DNA of 64,000 nt from JANQTF01 sp041741415. Lineage in GTDB: Bacteria > Bacteroidota > Bacteroidia > J057. Below the pieces are notes generated by a model. The model was not told the origin of the DNA, did no database searches, and was given only the letters and a program-made list of their open reading frames with translations. Location: positions 62,001 to 126,000 of the forward strand of contig JBGSKC010000043.1 of NCBI GenBank assembly GCA_041741415.1, written 5' to 3'. Shown here in pieces: positions 27,142 through 35,350 of the stretch. Both the position numbers and the translations under genes were made by a program. Each line of letters opens with the position of its first letter. Positions within the stretch are counted from its first letter, which is position 1.

Positions 27142-27858
27142 ATGGCCAACCAACTGCTTCGCTCCCTTTTTCTTGCTGGTTTTGCGCTGGGCCTTGCCCT
27201 GCTCCCTGCCACAATGCAAGGCCAGTCAGATTCCATCCCTAACCTCATCGACCTGCCCGAACCGCCGCCCTTTGGGGAGGAATTCTTCGAAGACACCGTT
27301 AAAATCGCCGTGATGGCCACATTTGACGGCTACAAACAGGCGATCCTGCAGGACAAAGGAGCAGAAGCGGCCACTTATGTTTCGCAGCGCACGTTCGACT
27401 ACTACCAGCAAATGGCCGATTTTTCCCGCCACGCCGACAGCCTTCAGGTAGATTCGCTGCCCGTCATGGATAAAATGATGGTGCTGCTGCTGCGCGCCCG
27501 AACCCCCAAAAAGGATCTTCTCGCCATGGACGGACGTGCCATCTTCATCTACGCCATTGAACAGGGCATGGTCGGGAAAAACAGCGTTGCCTCCAACGAA
27601 GTGTACAGGGTCATGTATGAGGAGGATTTTGCCCGGGGAGATATGAAAGTCCGCGGCCAGGTGGTCCCCCTTGCCATGCACTTTTACCGCGAAAGCGACA
27701 CCTGGAAGCTCGACCTTACCTCTTTGTTTCCGACCACTACCCTGGCGTTTAACAAACTGATTTCAGACAGCGGGAGGACGGAGAATGAGTATCTCGAAGG
27801 CATGATCCGATCCGTGGCGGCGCGACCCAAAAATCCCATCTGGAAGCCGCTCGAATAA
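27142..27858 (+). CDS. Exported protein of unknown function
   Basis: A 238-residue protein from ATG 27142 (the longer frame uses TTG 27112). The signal peptide is LLRSLFLAGFALGLALLPAT. The mature part begins with an acidic Pro-rich segment (LIDLPEPPPFGEEFFED), then a helical region (DGYKQAILQDKGAEAATYVS). NTF2-like character is possible: compact alpha+beta, with DTWKLDLTSLFPTT near the end matching the last strand pattern. No catalytic residues are assignable. It is convergent with the next gene with a 4-bp gap. Confidence 0.6.
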   Translation: MANQLLRSLFLAGFALGLALLPATMQGQSDSIPNLIDLPEPPPFGEEFFEDTVKIAVMATFDGYKQAILQDKGAEAATYVSQRTFDYYQQMADFSRHADSLQVDSLPVMDKMMVLLLRARTPKKDLLAMDGRAIFIYAIEQGMVGKNSVASNEVYRVMYEEDFARGDMKVRGQVVPLAMHFYRESDTWKLDLTSLFPTTTLAFNKLISDSGRTENEYLEGMIRSVAARPKNPIWKPLE

Positions 27859-27862
27859 CATT

Positions 27863-28792
27863 CTAATAGCGAATTTTCGGAAACGCAGCCACGAAGGCTT
27901 TGTCGCGCCACAGGATCAGCCCTGCGATGAGCATGAACACCAGCATACCGCTGAGACCATCGACACTGGCCAGGTGCGGGTCTCCATTCCACAGAAACAA
28001 TACCAGCAATCCGCCTGTCTGCTGCAGCACCCCGGCAAAAGTAGCCGATGCATAGACGCTCCGGGTGCGGAGACTCAGCCAGGATTGCACAAATGCCGTG
28101 GTGAGGTGAAAGCCGAACAGCGAGAGGAAAAAGGGCAAATAAGCTAACTCCCACTCAGGGATTAACATCCAGAGCAGCAGCGAGTTCCAGCCGCCGATGA
28201 GAAGTCCGAGAACGGTACTGGATCCAAGAAAACCCAGATCCTGGATGTGCTGCAGCAAATACCCCCGGAAGCCCATTTCCTGGCCCAGGTGCAGCAACAT
28301 GCCCAGGGTGGCCCCGAGCACAATGGTTAGGAGGAGTAAAAATGCCACAAATGCCCAGAATTCTCCGGCAAATGGCCCCCCCAGGAAAAACACCACTGGC
28401 TGAAAGGGGGAAACAAACGAATCAATCATTCGCCAGCTAACCTCCTGCAATTCCACCCGCCCAAAACCTGGCAGGGACAGCATGTTTCCCGCCAGGAAAA
28501 TCACGCCAAGGGTACCCGCCACTACTGCCAGCGGCCCAAAAATGGTGAGGGCTATCCAGCGAAAATCATAGTATTTCCGGTTCCAGCCCAGGCCGCGCAG
28601 GCTTTTCTGGTCCACCCAGCGGCGCATCAGCCAGGCCGCCAGTGCCGGGCCCCAAGAAAACAGAAATAAGCCCAGCAACTGCCCGAAAGCGGAATCTGCC
28701 AGCAGCCAGGTGGCCGCCTGAAAACCCAGACAGCTCAGGATTCCTGCGGTCATCATAAAAATCCAGACCTGGGGTTTGGCGAGCGCGTGCAT
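27863..28792 (-). CDS. CPBP (Abi) family membrane protein lacking the protease motif
   Basis: A 309-residue protein with about eight membrane segments. The region GQEMGFRGYLLQHI fits motif 1 of CPBP/type II CAAX prenyl protease-like proteins, normally E-E-x3-R, but the first Glu is Gln here. The second motif, normally ending W-H-x-P, reads LLLWMLIP with Met for His. It is therefore probably not an active Rce1-type protease. I start at ATG 28792 because the upstream ATG 28840 abuts the T-tract of the terminator of the preceding gene. A role as a membrane scaffold is only a guess. Confidence 0.65.
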   Translation of the reverse strand: MHALAKPQVWIFMMTAGILSCLGFQAATWLLADSAFGQLLGLFLFSWGPALAAWLMRRWVDQKSLRGLGWNRKYYDFRWIALTIFGPLAVVAGTLGVIFLAGNMLSLPGFGRVELQEVSWRMIDSFVSPFQPVVFFLGGPFAGEFWAFVAFLLLLTIVLGATLGMLLHLGQEMGFRGYLLQHIQDLGFLGSSTVLGLLIGGWNSLLLWMLIPEWELAYLPFFLSLFGFHLTTAFVQSWLSLRTRSVYASATFAGVLQQTGGLLVLFLWNGDPHLASVDGLSGMLVFMLIAGLILWRDKAFVAAFPKIRY

Positions 28793-28840
28793 ACAAATTG
28801 GTTTGCTTGTTGAACGTTGGTTGGCGGGGAGAAGGTACAT

Positions 28841-28870
28841 AAAAAAAGCGGTCGGCTATGCCGACCGCTT
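28841..28870 (-). terminator. Rho-independent terminator of the PPIase operon
   Basis: An 11-bp perfect stem aagcggtcggc (28846-28856) / gccgaccgctt (28860-28870) has loop tat. On the minus strand it is followed by a run of seven T (28841-28847). It lies 30 bp after the stop of the peptidyl-prolyl isomerase gene and ends the lptC-CNNM-PPIase transcript. Confidence 0.9.
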
Positions 28871-28899
28871 GTAGTTATTTGCTCAACCGAAAGGTTGGT

Positions 28900-31011
28900 T
28901 TACTGCTTCTGGAACAGGTATTCGGCTTCTGCACGAAGGTCTTCCACTTCGGCAATTTCCCGCAGACCCATATAGACTTTGGAGCGAAGGTTCACCCCGC
29001 CCTGGTTTTGCTGGGTTTGCATGCCCACCATGATGGTCTGAGCATCTGGCTCACCAGCCTGAACCACGCCGGTTACCTGGATCACGTACACTCCGTTGAG
29101 ACCCACGAGGGGCTTGCTCACCTGGCCTTCGCTCATGCCAGCAATTTTGCCGATGATCTTCATATCCGGACCAATTCCGGGAATGGAAGAGGTTTCGAAG
29201 GAAATCGCAGTGGCGGTGTTGATGTAAGCCCCGGTGCCGTGAGCGGCGTTGTAGGCATCGCGCATGGCGTTGAGGTCGCTGCTGGCGATTTTGGCAAGGC
29301 GCTCACTGATGATTTCCCCTTTGCGCTCCTCGCGCACTTTGCGCTCAAGTTCTTCGCGAAGGGCGGCGTCGTCGAGCGGCTTCAGGCCTTCAGCTACCTG
29401 GCGGGTAACCTGAGCCACCACCAGCTTGTTGGAATTGATGCGGAACACGCGGGAAGTGGCATTTTCATCGGCGTTTAATGCCCACACAATCACGTCGCGG
29501 CCACCGTTCACACCGGCAAGGGAGCGGGACGAACTGGTAAGCCCCGGAGAAGCAAAAGCAACTTTGGCTACCTCTTCGGCAGCAGTGTTGATGTCGCCTG
29601 ACTGTGCCAGCTTGGCAGCCACCTGGTTGGCCTGACCTTCGATCAGGCGGCGGGTGTCTGTGGATGGAATGATCGATTGCTCAATCTGGGCGAGGTCAAA
29701 GGTACGCTTCGTCTTGTTCACGATCTGAACAACGTGGTAACCACCGGGACCCTGAACCGGCCCGATGATGCTGCCGGCAGAAGCTCCGTCGATGGCCTCG
29801 TCGAAGTCAGCACCAAACTGTCCGCGATTGATCCAGCCGAGGGCACCACCTTTGTTTTTAGAGGCAAAATCGTCTGAGTTTTCAGCGGCGAGGGTGGCAA
29901 AATTACCAGCATTGGCCTGGTTGGCCAGGGAAGCAGCCTTGGCGCGGGCTGCACCGCTATCGGCGGGCGTGTTGCCGCCGTAAGGGATCAGGATATGATT
30001 GATGTTGGCGTAGCTGTCTTCCCCTTCCTGAGCTTTAATCAGTTTGAACAGCTTCACACGCCCTCCTACCCGAACGGGGCCAAACACCTGCCCTTCGGCA
30101 CCATTCATCACGGAATCGCGGATAGCTTCAGGCACGGCAACCATGCTTACAAAAGATCCGGGCACATAAGGCTCGCTGGACTTGGTGCGGGTGTAGAGAG
30201 AGTCGTTAGGGGCGCTGGCGAACGCCGATTTTTGCTTAGCCATGGTGGCAAAAGCAGCGACAGTATCGGCCTGGCTGGGGTTGATGTCGAAAGTGATATA
30301 GCGAATGAAGGTCTGCGCATCCTGGGTGTACTGAGCTTCATGGGCCCGCATGTAGGCCTTCATGTCGGAATCGCTGACCGGAATGGTCGAGTCAGGGATG
30401 GCAGTGTAGTTGATGCCAAGGAAGGAAATATTTGCCTGGCGGGCGCTGTTGGCCTGGGCAAACCGGGCCTGCGCCGGGGAGCTGACCCAGGCATACTGAA
30501 TCATGTTGAAATAACGCTCCTGTGCACGTGAGCGGGCGAGGAAGTCTTCAAAGCCCTTGAATTGCTCCATGCTTTCCTCGCTGGCCAGGTAAGAAGCCAG
30601 GGCCTGCTTGATTTGGTCCTGGGTAACCTGCTGGTTTTGAAGGAAATACTGGGCCACGAGTGGGTGAGGAACGGGGCGGGTGAACATGTCATAAATTTCA
30701 TCGCCCGTTACGACGAGCCCGATGCGGTCGTATTCGGCCTGCATGATTTTCTCGTCCACCATCTGCTGCCACACCTGGTCTTCGGCCTGGCCGCGGGCCA
30801 TTTCATCGCCCTGGAGCTCTTGCTGGCTAAGGCGATCCTGATAATCGGACCATAGAATCTCTTCTCCTGCGACGGTGCCGGCAGGCGGCAGGCCACCGAA
30901 AATGGTGTTTACTCCCGAGATCAAGTCGGTGAGGATGAAGGCGATGAGGGCAATAAAAATGATAATTGCCACCAGGCCAATATTGTCCCGGATTCTGCTG
31001 AGAATGGACAT
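28900..31011 (-). CDS. PpiD/SurA-like peptidyl-prolyl cis-trans isomerase
   Basis: A 703-residue envelope folding factor. An N-terminal membrane anchor (IGLVAIIIFIALIAFILTDL) is followed by a SurA-N-like chaperone region (residues 40-200: DRLSQQELQGDEMARGQ, QMVDEKIMQAEYDRIGL). A parvulin rotamase domain lies at about residues 335-430 (YANINHILIPYGG, AAENSDDFASKNKGGALGWI, FDEAIDGASAGSIIGPVQ, GYHVVQIV), with helical C-terminal parts. This is the PpiD plan, in the inner membrane with the chaperone part in the periplasm. It lies downstream of lptC and the CNNM gene, an order seen in many Bacteroidota, fitting outer-membrane biogenesis. Confidence 0.9.
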   Translation of the reverse strand: MSILSRIRDNIGLVAIIIFIALIAFILTDLISGVNTIFGGLPPAGTVAGEEILWSDYQDRLSQQELQGDEMARGQAEDQVWQQMVDEKIMQAEYDRIGLVVTGDEIYDMFTRPVPHPLVAQYFLQNQQVTQDQIKQALASYLASEESMEQFKGFEDFLARSRAQERYFNMIQYAWVSSPAQARFAQANSARQANISFLGINYTAIPDSTIPVSDSDMKAYMRAHEAQYTQDAQTFIRYITFDINPSQADTVAAFATMAKQKSAFASAPNDSLYTRTKSSEPYVPGSFVSMVAVPEAIRDSVMNGAEGQVFGPVRVGGRVKLFKLIKAQEGEDSYANINHILIPYGGNTPADSGAARAKAASLANQANAGNFATLAAENSDDFASKNKGGALGWINRGQFGADFDEAIDGASAGSIIGPVQGPGGYHVVQIVNKTKRTFDLAQIEQSIIPSTDTRRLIEGQANQVAAKLAQSGDINTAAEEVAKVAFASPGLTSSSRSLAGVNGGRDVIVWALNADENATSRVFRINSNKLVVAQVTRQVAEGLKPLDDAALREELERKVREERKGEIISERLAKIASSDLNAMRDAYNAAHGTGAYINTATAISFETSSIPGIGPDMKIIGKIAGMSEGQVSKPLVGLNGVYVIQVTGVVQAGEPDAQTIMVGMQTQQNQGGVNLRSKVYMGLREIAEVEDLRAEAEYLFQKQ

Positions 31012-31140
31012 AGGGTCAGTTGTTCAAAAACAGGTCTAAAATAGGTCGTGCAAACTACGGGCATTCCCCGCTCATTTCCAAAGGTTCAACGGCTCTGAAG
31101 CGGGAAATCGCCTTGAACCCGGCATTCTTCTCCCTGCGGG

Positions 31141-32436
31141 TTAGTCTGTTTCACCTGCTCCCGTGAGCCGAAGCACCAGCAAGCGGGTGTTGGTGGCCTT
31201 GACTACCGTGAGGACATATTTTCCTACCTGAAAGGTCTCCCCTTCTTCTGGTATGTCTTCCGCCACATACAACACCAACCCGGCCAGGGTGCTGTATCCC
31301 TCGTCCTCCGGCAGGTCGAGGTCGAACTCCTCATTGAGATCATACACATTGTGGCGGGCACCCAGCAGCAGGCTTCCATCTTCCATTCGCTCCGCCACCA
31401 TGTCTTCCTCGGGCTTTGTTTCCTCCACATCGTGTTCGTCCTCAATATCACCAAACACCTCCTCCACCAAATCTTCCATCGTAATGATGCCCGAGGTTCC
31501 GCCGAATTCGTCCACCACCACCGCCAGGGTGCGCTGGTGGCCGGTGAGTTCGGTGAGGATCATGTTGGCAGGCATAGATTCGGGCACCACCCGCGCTGGC
31601 TGAATGATTTCCTGCAGGGTGGCAGGCCGCTTGAAAAGGTCGCGGGAATGAACAAAGCCCTTGATATCGTCCAGGCTTTCGTCGTACACGATGATCTTGG
31701 ACAAGTAGGTGTCGATAAACTGATCGAGAAGTTCGTCAACGGGTGTGTCGATGGAGCAGGCAATGATTTCGGTACGCGGGATCATAAAATCCCGGGCGCG
31801 TGTATCTTTAAAAGCCAGGGCATTAGTGAGCATTTCCGTGTCGAGGTCGGGCATGGGAATGGTTTCACTGGCGGTAATGACTTCCTGGATGTATTGGTCG
31901 AGGTCTTTGCGGCCGAGGGGCACCATGGCCTCTTCATCTGGCAGGCGGAAAATGTACTTCAGCAACAGCTTTGTAGCCCCATTCACCAGCCAAACGAGGA
32001 TATAAAAGAGGAGGTAAAAAAATTGGAGGAGGTAGGCAAAGGGAAAAACGAGGGTATCGGCGTTTTTCCGGAAAATGGCTTTGGGGATGTATTCAGCGAG
32101 CACCAGCACGATGAGGGTGGCGATCACGGTTTGAACGAAGGTGTAGAGCAGGTAACCTTGCTCGGGGTCGAGTTGCAGGGTGTTGGCCAGCAGCGGGTCG
32201 GTAATCCTGTTGACCATGATGGTAAACACCACCAGCGCCAGGTTGTTCCCGATGAGGATCGTGATGAGGATCGCGGCGGTGTTCTTCTTAAAGCCGGAAA
32301 GAATCCGGCCTGCGGTATCACCCTGAACAGTTTTTAGCTCGATTTTGAGGCGGCTGGCCGAAAGAAAGGCAATCTCGATGCCCGAAAAGAAAAACGAGCA
32401 GGCCAGCGCGATGACAGCAATGACGACTTCGACCAT
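31141..32436 (-). CDS. CNNM/CBS-domain membrane protein (CorC/HlyC family)
   Basis: A 431-residue protein starting at ATG 32436 (the 22-residue Arg/Gly-rich extension is not convincing). The CNNM/DUF21 transmembrane domain comes first (VIAVIALACSFFFSGIEIAFLSASRLKIE), followed by two CBS domains (about residues 205-335: RDFMIPRTEIIACSID, TLAVVVDEFGGTSGIITMED) and a CorC/HlyC C-terminal domain (EDGSLLLGARHNVYDLNEEF). Relatives export Mg/Co or act in envelope maintenance. The Flavobacterium GldE belongs to the same family, but the gldD neighbour is missing here, so I do not give that name. It sits 2 bp from the upstream small gene. Confidence 0.88.
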   Translation of the reverse strand: MVEVVIAVIALACSFFFSGIEIAFLSASRLKIELKTVQGDTAGRILSGFKKNTAAILITILIGNNLALVVFTIMVNRITDPLLANTLQLDPEQGYLLYTFVQTVIATLIVLVLAEYIPKAIFRKNADTLVFPFAYLLQFFYLLFYILVWLVNGATKLLLKYIFRLPDEEAMVPLGRKDLDQYIQEVITASETIPMPDLDTEMLTNALAFKDTRARDFMIPRTEIIACSIDTPVDELLDQFIDTYLSKIIVYDESLDDIKGFVHSRDLFKRPATLQEIIQPARVVPESMPANMILTELTGHQRTLAVVVDEFGGTSGIITMEDLVEEVFGDIEDEHDVEETKPEEDMVAERMEDGSLLLGARHNVYDLNEEFDLDLPEDEGYSTLAGLVLYVAEDIPEEGETFQVGKYVLTVVKATNTRLLVLRLTGAGETD

Positions 32437-32438
32437 GT

Positions 32439-32717
32439 TCAGGAGGGTTCTTGTTGATTGGCAGGCCCGCCCTGCCGGGCCTGTTCCTGCTCTTCGGCCC
32501 AATCGGCCAGTTCCGCTTCGAGCTTGTCCACTTCGGCCTGCTCAATGCGCTCAAAGGCGATTCGCTGTTTACGGCGAAAGGCAAACATGAAAGCAAAAAT
32601 TCCCATTGCAAGCAGGACAAAAATCATCTGCCGGCCTTCCAGGCGGTCGTATTCGGTGACGAAAAAGGTAAAAGACATTCCCGCCAGGGTCAGGTATACA
32701 AATTCAATGTAACGCAT
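32439..32717 (-). CDS. Small two-helix membrane protein
   Basis: A 92-residue protein with two hydrophobic segments (FVYLTLAGMSFTFFVT and MIFVLLAMGIFAFMFAF). A charged coiled-coil-like tail follows (ERIEQAEVDKLEAELADWAE). It is packed between lptC (3-bp gap) and the CNNM gene (2-bp gap), so it is certainly cotranscribed. I recognise no named family; the placement points to an accessory part of the same envelope operon. Confidence 0.75.
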   Translation of the reverse strand: MRYIEFVYLTLAGMSFTFFVTEYDRLEGRQMIFVLLAMGIFAFMFAFRRKQRIAFERIEQAEVDKLEAELADWAEEQEQARQGGPANQQEPS

Positions 32718-32720
32718 TTC

Positions 32721-33332
32721 TCAGGGTTCATCAATGGCTACTTCTCCGCTGGTTCCATACAAGGTGTAGGAAGAAAGGTCTGCCTTGGCCTTCATGCCAT
32801 CCCGGGCCAGGATTTCCTGGGCAGCCGTGAAAATCAGCACCGGGGCGTTGGTCATCAGGGAGTCACTTTGCTGCGACCAGCGCAGGGAGTCGGTTTCCAT
32901 GCGCTCCTGCTTTTTGCTCAGCAGGACCACATGCCCATACAAGGCTATTTCCTTGGTTCTCTCATATAAAATCGCGGAATCGCTTTGGATGCTGCCATTT
33001 TGCCTGCCGGAGGGGTCAAACAAGTCGACTATCACGCCGCCGGTCATTTCCTGGTAGGGCTCGCGGCCCTCGCCAGGCACCCGCTCCGCCACGCGGCCAG
33101 CCCGCATTTTCGCCACCAGCACCGCAGAGTCTGTCAAGAGAAATTCTACCCGAAACATCTCCACCTGAATGTCTTCAGCTACTTCCAAAAACGGTAGCTC
33201 GGGCGGCAAATCCTCCCCCATGCAGCCCGCCAGCCCAACAATCAGCCCCTCACACAAACAAAAGGCCAGCGCACTGTTCCACAGCGCGAACAGGCGTTTT
33301 ACACAGCGCCGACTATCTGGGTCTTCGATCAT
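32721..33332 (-). CDS. lptC: LPS export protein LptC-like lipoprotein
   Basis: A 203-residue protein with lipobox-like GLAGC near residue 37 after a hydrophobic stretch. The mature part has the LptC/OstA-like beta-jellyroll pattern: VEFLLTDSAVLVAKMRAG, then MTGGVIVDLFDPSGRQNGSI, LYERTKEIALYGHVVLLS and LYGTSGEVAIDEP. LptC carries lipopolysaccharide from the LptBFG transporter to LptA. In Bacteroidota it is usually lipidated and is often followed by a CNNM protein and a PPIase, as here. It is the first gene of the operon. Confidence 0.78.
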   Translation of the reverse strand: MIEDPDSRRCVKRLFALWNSALAFCLCEGLIVGLAGCMGEDLPPELPFLEVAEDIQVEMFRVEFLLTDSAVLVAKMRAGRVAERVPGEGREPYQEMTGGVIVDLFDPSGRQNGSIQSDSAILYERTKEIALYGHVVLLSKKQERMETDSLRWSQQSDSLMTNAPVLIFTAAQEILARDGMKAKADLSSYTLYGTSGEVAIDEP

Positions 33333-33341
33333 GATGCAAAC

Positions 33342-33446
33342 TTACGAAATGACTTGATCTTCCACATGATTCTTCTGCTCCGCAATGGGCAGGCCCGACA
33401 CAAAAGGGTTGGCTCCCCAGCGATTGTCCTCGTGGGAGTAGGTCAT
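33342..33446 (-). CDS. Possible 34-residue small protein downstream of the ferredoxin
   Basis: From ATG 33446 to TAA at 33342-33344 the minus strand reads MTYSHEDNRWGANPFVSGLP and ends EDQVIS. It starts 28 bp after the ferredoxin stop, lies 9 bp before the lptC start, and fills the only gap between them. The frame stays open upstream into the ferredoxin gene, so the exact start is uncertain. The composition (several Trp/Asn/Gly/Pro and acidic residues) looks protein-like, but there is no recognised family. It could be a chance frame. Confidence 0.3.
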   Translation of the reverse strand: MTYSHEDNRWGANPFVSGLPIAEQKNHVEDQVIS

Positions 33447-33474
33447 GGGTTTGCTGACAATCAGGGAAATGGCC

Positions 33475-33795
33475 TCAGCCGCCGTCGCCCAGCACGCGAA
33501 TCACAGCGCCATCCAGTGCCTTTGTGAGGCGCAGCTGGCAAGTGAGGCGGCTGTGTTCTCCGGAGTTGGGCAGGCTGTCGAGCATGAAGGTTTCGTCGTC
33601 CTCGGCTTCGTCAAGGCCTTCACCTCCTTGTTCGAAAGTCACATGGCAGGTGCCGCACCCAGCCATTCCGCCGCAAATGGCAGCTACATCGAAGCGCTCT
33701 TTCACCAGCACTTCCATGAGGTTGGCCACTGGGTGCGCCTCAAAGCTGATGCTGCGCTCGGTTCCGTCGGTATCGATAACTTGAAGATGGATCAT
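33475..33795 (-). CDS. 2Fe-2S ferredoxin (adrenodoxin/plant-type fold)
   Basis: A 106-residue electron carrier starting at ATG 33795 (MIHLQVIDTDGTERSISFEA); the longer frame has 37 unrelated residues in front. The cluster ligands are C-x5-C-x2-C in AICGGMAGCGTCHV and a fourth Cys in SRLTCQLRLTKAL, the vertebrate/adrenodoxin spacing used by ISC-type and hydroxylase ferredoxins. The acidic loop between (GLDEAEDDETFMLDSLP) fits partner docking. It lies downstream of argH. The partner cannot be named from context. Confidence 0.9.
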   Translation of the reverse strand: MIHLQVIDTDGTERSISFEAHPVANLMEVLVKERFDVAAICGGMAGCGTCHVTFEQGGEGLDEAEDDETFMLDSLPNSGEHSRLTCQLRLTKALDGAVIRVLGDGG

Positions 33796-33869
33796 GGATA
33801 GATTTGAAAAACGATGAGTCTTTAACTGGAAGATCCTGGGAAGGTTCTTTGCGGAGGTAACGGGTCGGC

Positions 33870-35204
33870 TTATTTTCCTACCATGGCCATTACCTTGCCT
33901 CGCCACGAGGCCGCCGTGATAGCAGCCTGGGCATCGGCCATTTTTGCCGCAATTTCTGGATGGTTGAGCTGGCCAATGCTGCCCTCATGGGTATGCTCCA
34001 CTTTCCGCTCCGGCCGAAACTCGCCCCGCTCAATCGCTTCGCCCACTTTCCGGTAGGCTTCCCGAAACGGCATCCCTCCCAGCACTTCTGAATTCACAGC
34101 CTCCACGCTGAACAGGAAATCATACATCGGGTCGTCGAGAATGCCCTCCCTCACTTCAAGCCGCTGCACCATGAAATTGGTCATGTCGAGGCAGGCTTCC
34201 AGCGACTCAATGGCTGGCAGCAGCACTTCTTTCGTGAGCTGAAGGTCGCGGTGATAGCCCGAAGGAAGGTTGGTGGTGAGCAGGCTCAGCTCAGCGGGCA
34301 GGTTTTGCAAACGGTTGGTGCGCCCCCGCAGAATCTCGAATACATCGGGGTTTTTTTTGTGGGGCATGATGCTGCTGCCTGTGGTGAGCTCTTTGGGCAG
34401 GGTGAGGAAGGCAAAATTCTGGCTCATGTACAGGCAAACGTCGCTGGCCAGCTTGTTGAGGGTAGAGGCCAGGCCCGCCATGGCAAATGACAGCACTTTT
34501 TCAGTTTTGCCGCGGCCCATTTGGGCATACACTACATTGTAGGCCAGGGTGTCAAAACCAAGAAGCCGGGTGGTTTGGCTGCGGTTCAGGGGAAAGGAAG
34601 CCCCGTACCCGGCAGCAGAGCCAAGCGGGTTTTGCATGGCGGTTTTCCAGGCTGCCCCGAGCAAATGAACATCATCGATCAGTGCCTCGGCATAGGCCCC
34701 GAACCAGAGCCCGAAGGAGGAGGGCATGGCAATTTGAAAGTGGGTGTAGCCGGGCAGAAGAATGTGCCGGTGCCGCTCGCTCTGTGCCTGCAGGGTGTGA
34801 AACAAACGCTCCACCGAAGCGGCCAGCACGCCGATGCGGTCGAGAAAAAAGAGCTTGAGATCCACGAGCACCTGGTCGTTGCGGGAGCGTCCGGCATGGA
34901 CTTTTTTGCCCATTTCACCGAGGCTGCGGGTGAGGAGCAGCTCGACCTGAGAGTGAACGTCTTCAACGCCTTCCTCAATGAGCAGCTTGCCTTCGAGAGC
35001 GAGGGCATGAAGGCCGCGCAGGTCTTTGTCGAGGGCCTGCCATTCATTGGCTGGCAGCAGGCCGATGTCGCGCAGCATGGTGATGTGGGCCATAGTGCCG
35101 AGGATGTCCCAGGGTGCGAGGGCAAGGTCGAGGTCGCGATCCCGGCCCACGGTGAAATCCTGCATGGCTTCGTCAGTGCGGTAGCCTTTGTCCCAAAGTT
35201 TCAT
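33870..35204 (-). CDS. argH: Argininosuccinate lyase
   Basis: Cleaves argininosuccinate to arginine and fumarate, the last step of arginine synthesis. The 444-residue fumarase/aspartase-superfamily protein has the N-terminal MKLWDKGYRTDEAMQDFTVG, the substrate segment EDVHSQVELLLTRSLGE, HAGRSRNDQVLVDLKLF, and the signature GSSIMPHKKNPD (about residue 278), whose Ser is the catalytic base. YHRDLQLTKE is the conserved C-terminal helix. It is slightly shorter than the Escherichia enzyme, as usual for Bacteroidota. No other arg gene lies nearby. Confidence 0.95.
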   Translation of the reverse strand: MKLWDKGYRTDEAMQDFTVGRDRDLDLALAPWDILGTMAHITMLRDIGLLPANEWQALDKDLRGLHALALEGKLLIEEGVEDVHSQVELLLTRSLGEMGKKVHAGRSRNDQVLVDLKLFFLDRIGVLAASVERLFHTLQAQSERHRHILLPGYTHFQIAMPSSFGLWFGAYAEALIDDVHLLGAAWKTAMQNPLGSAAGYGASFPLNRSQTTRLLGFDTLAYNVVYAQMGRGKTEKVLSFAMAGLASTLNKLASDVCLYMSQNFAFLTLPKELTTGSSIMPHKKNPDVFEILRGRTNRLQNLPAELSLLTTNLPSGYHRDLQLTKEVLLPAIESLEACLDMTNFMVQRLEVREGILDDPMYDFLFSVEAVNSEVLGGMPFREAYRKVGEAIERGEFRPERKVEHTHEGSIGQLNHPEIAAKMADAQAAITAASWRGKVMAMVGK

Positions 35205-35350
35205 TCAAAAGTGGAGTATGGCGCCGAAGGTCGGGAGATTGGGGCAAATGAGAAAGGAAAAAGGACGAAGTGGGCCCGGAATCAGGATGGATTATGTGCT
35301 TTCGCCGAAAATGAATATGATTGCATCTGCCCTTCCTATCGGTGCCGCTC

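Noticed and set aside
28793..28840. ATG 28840 as start of the CPBP-type gene
   Set aside because: That codon abuts the T-tract of the PPIase operon terminator; ATG 28792 gives a normal N-terminus.
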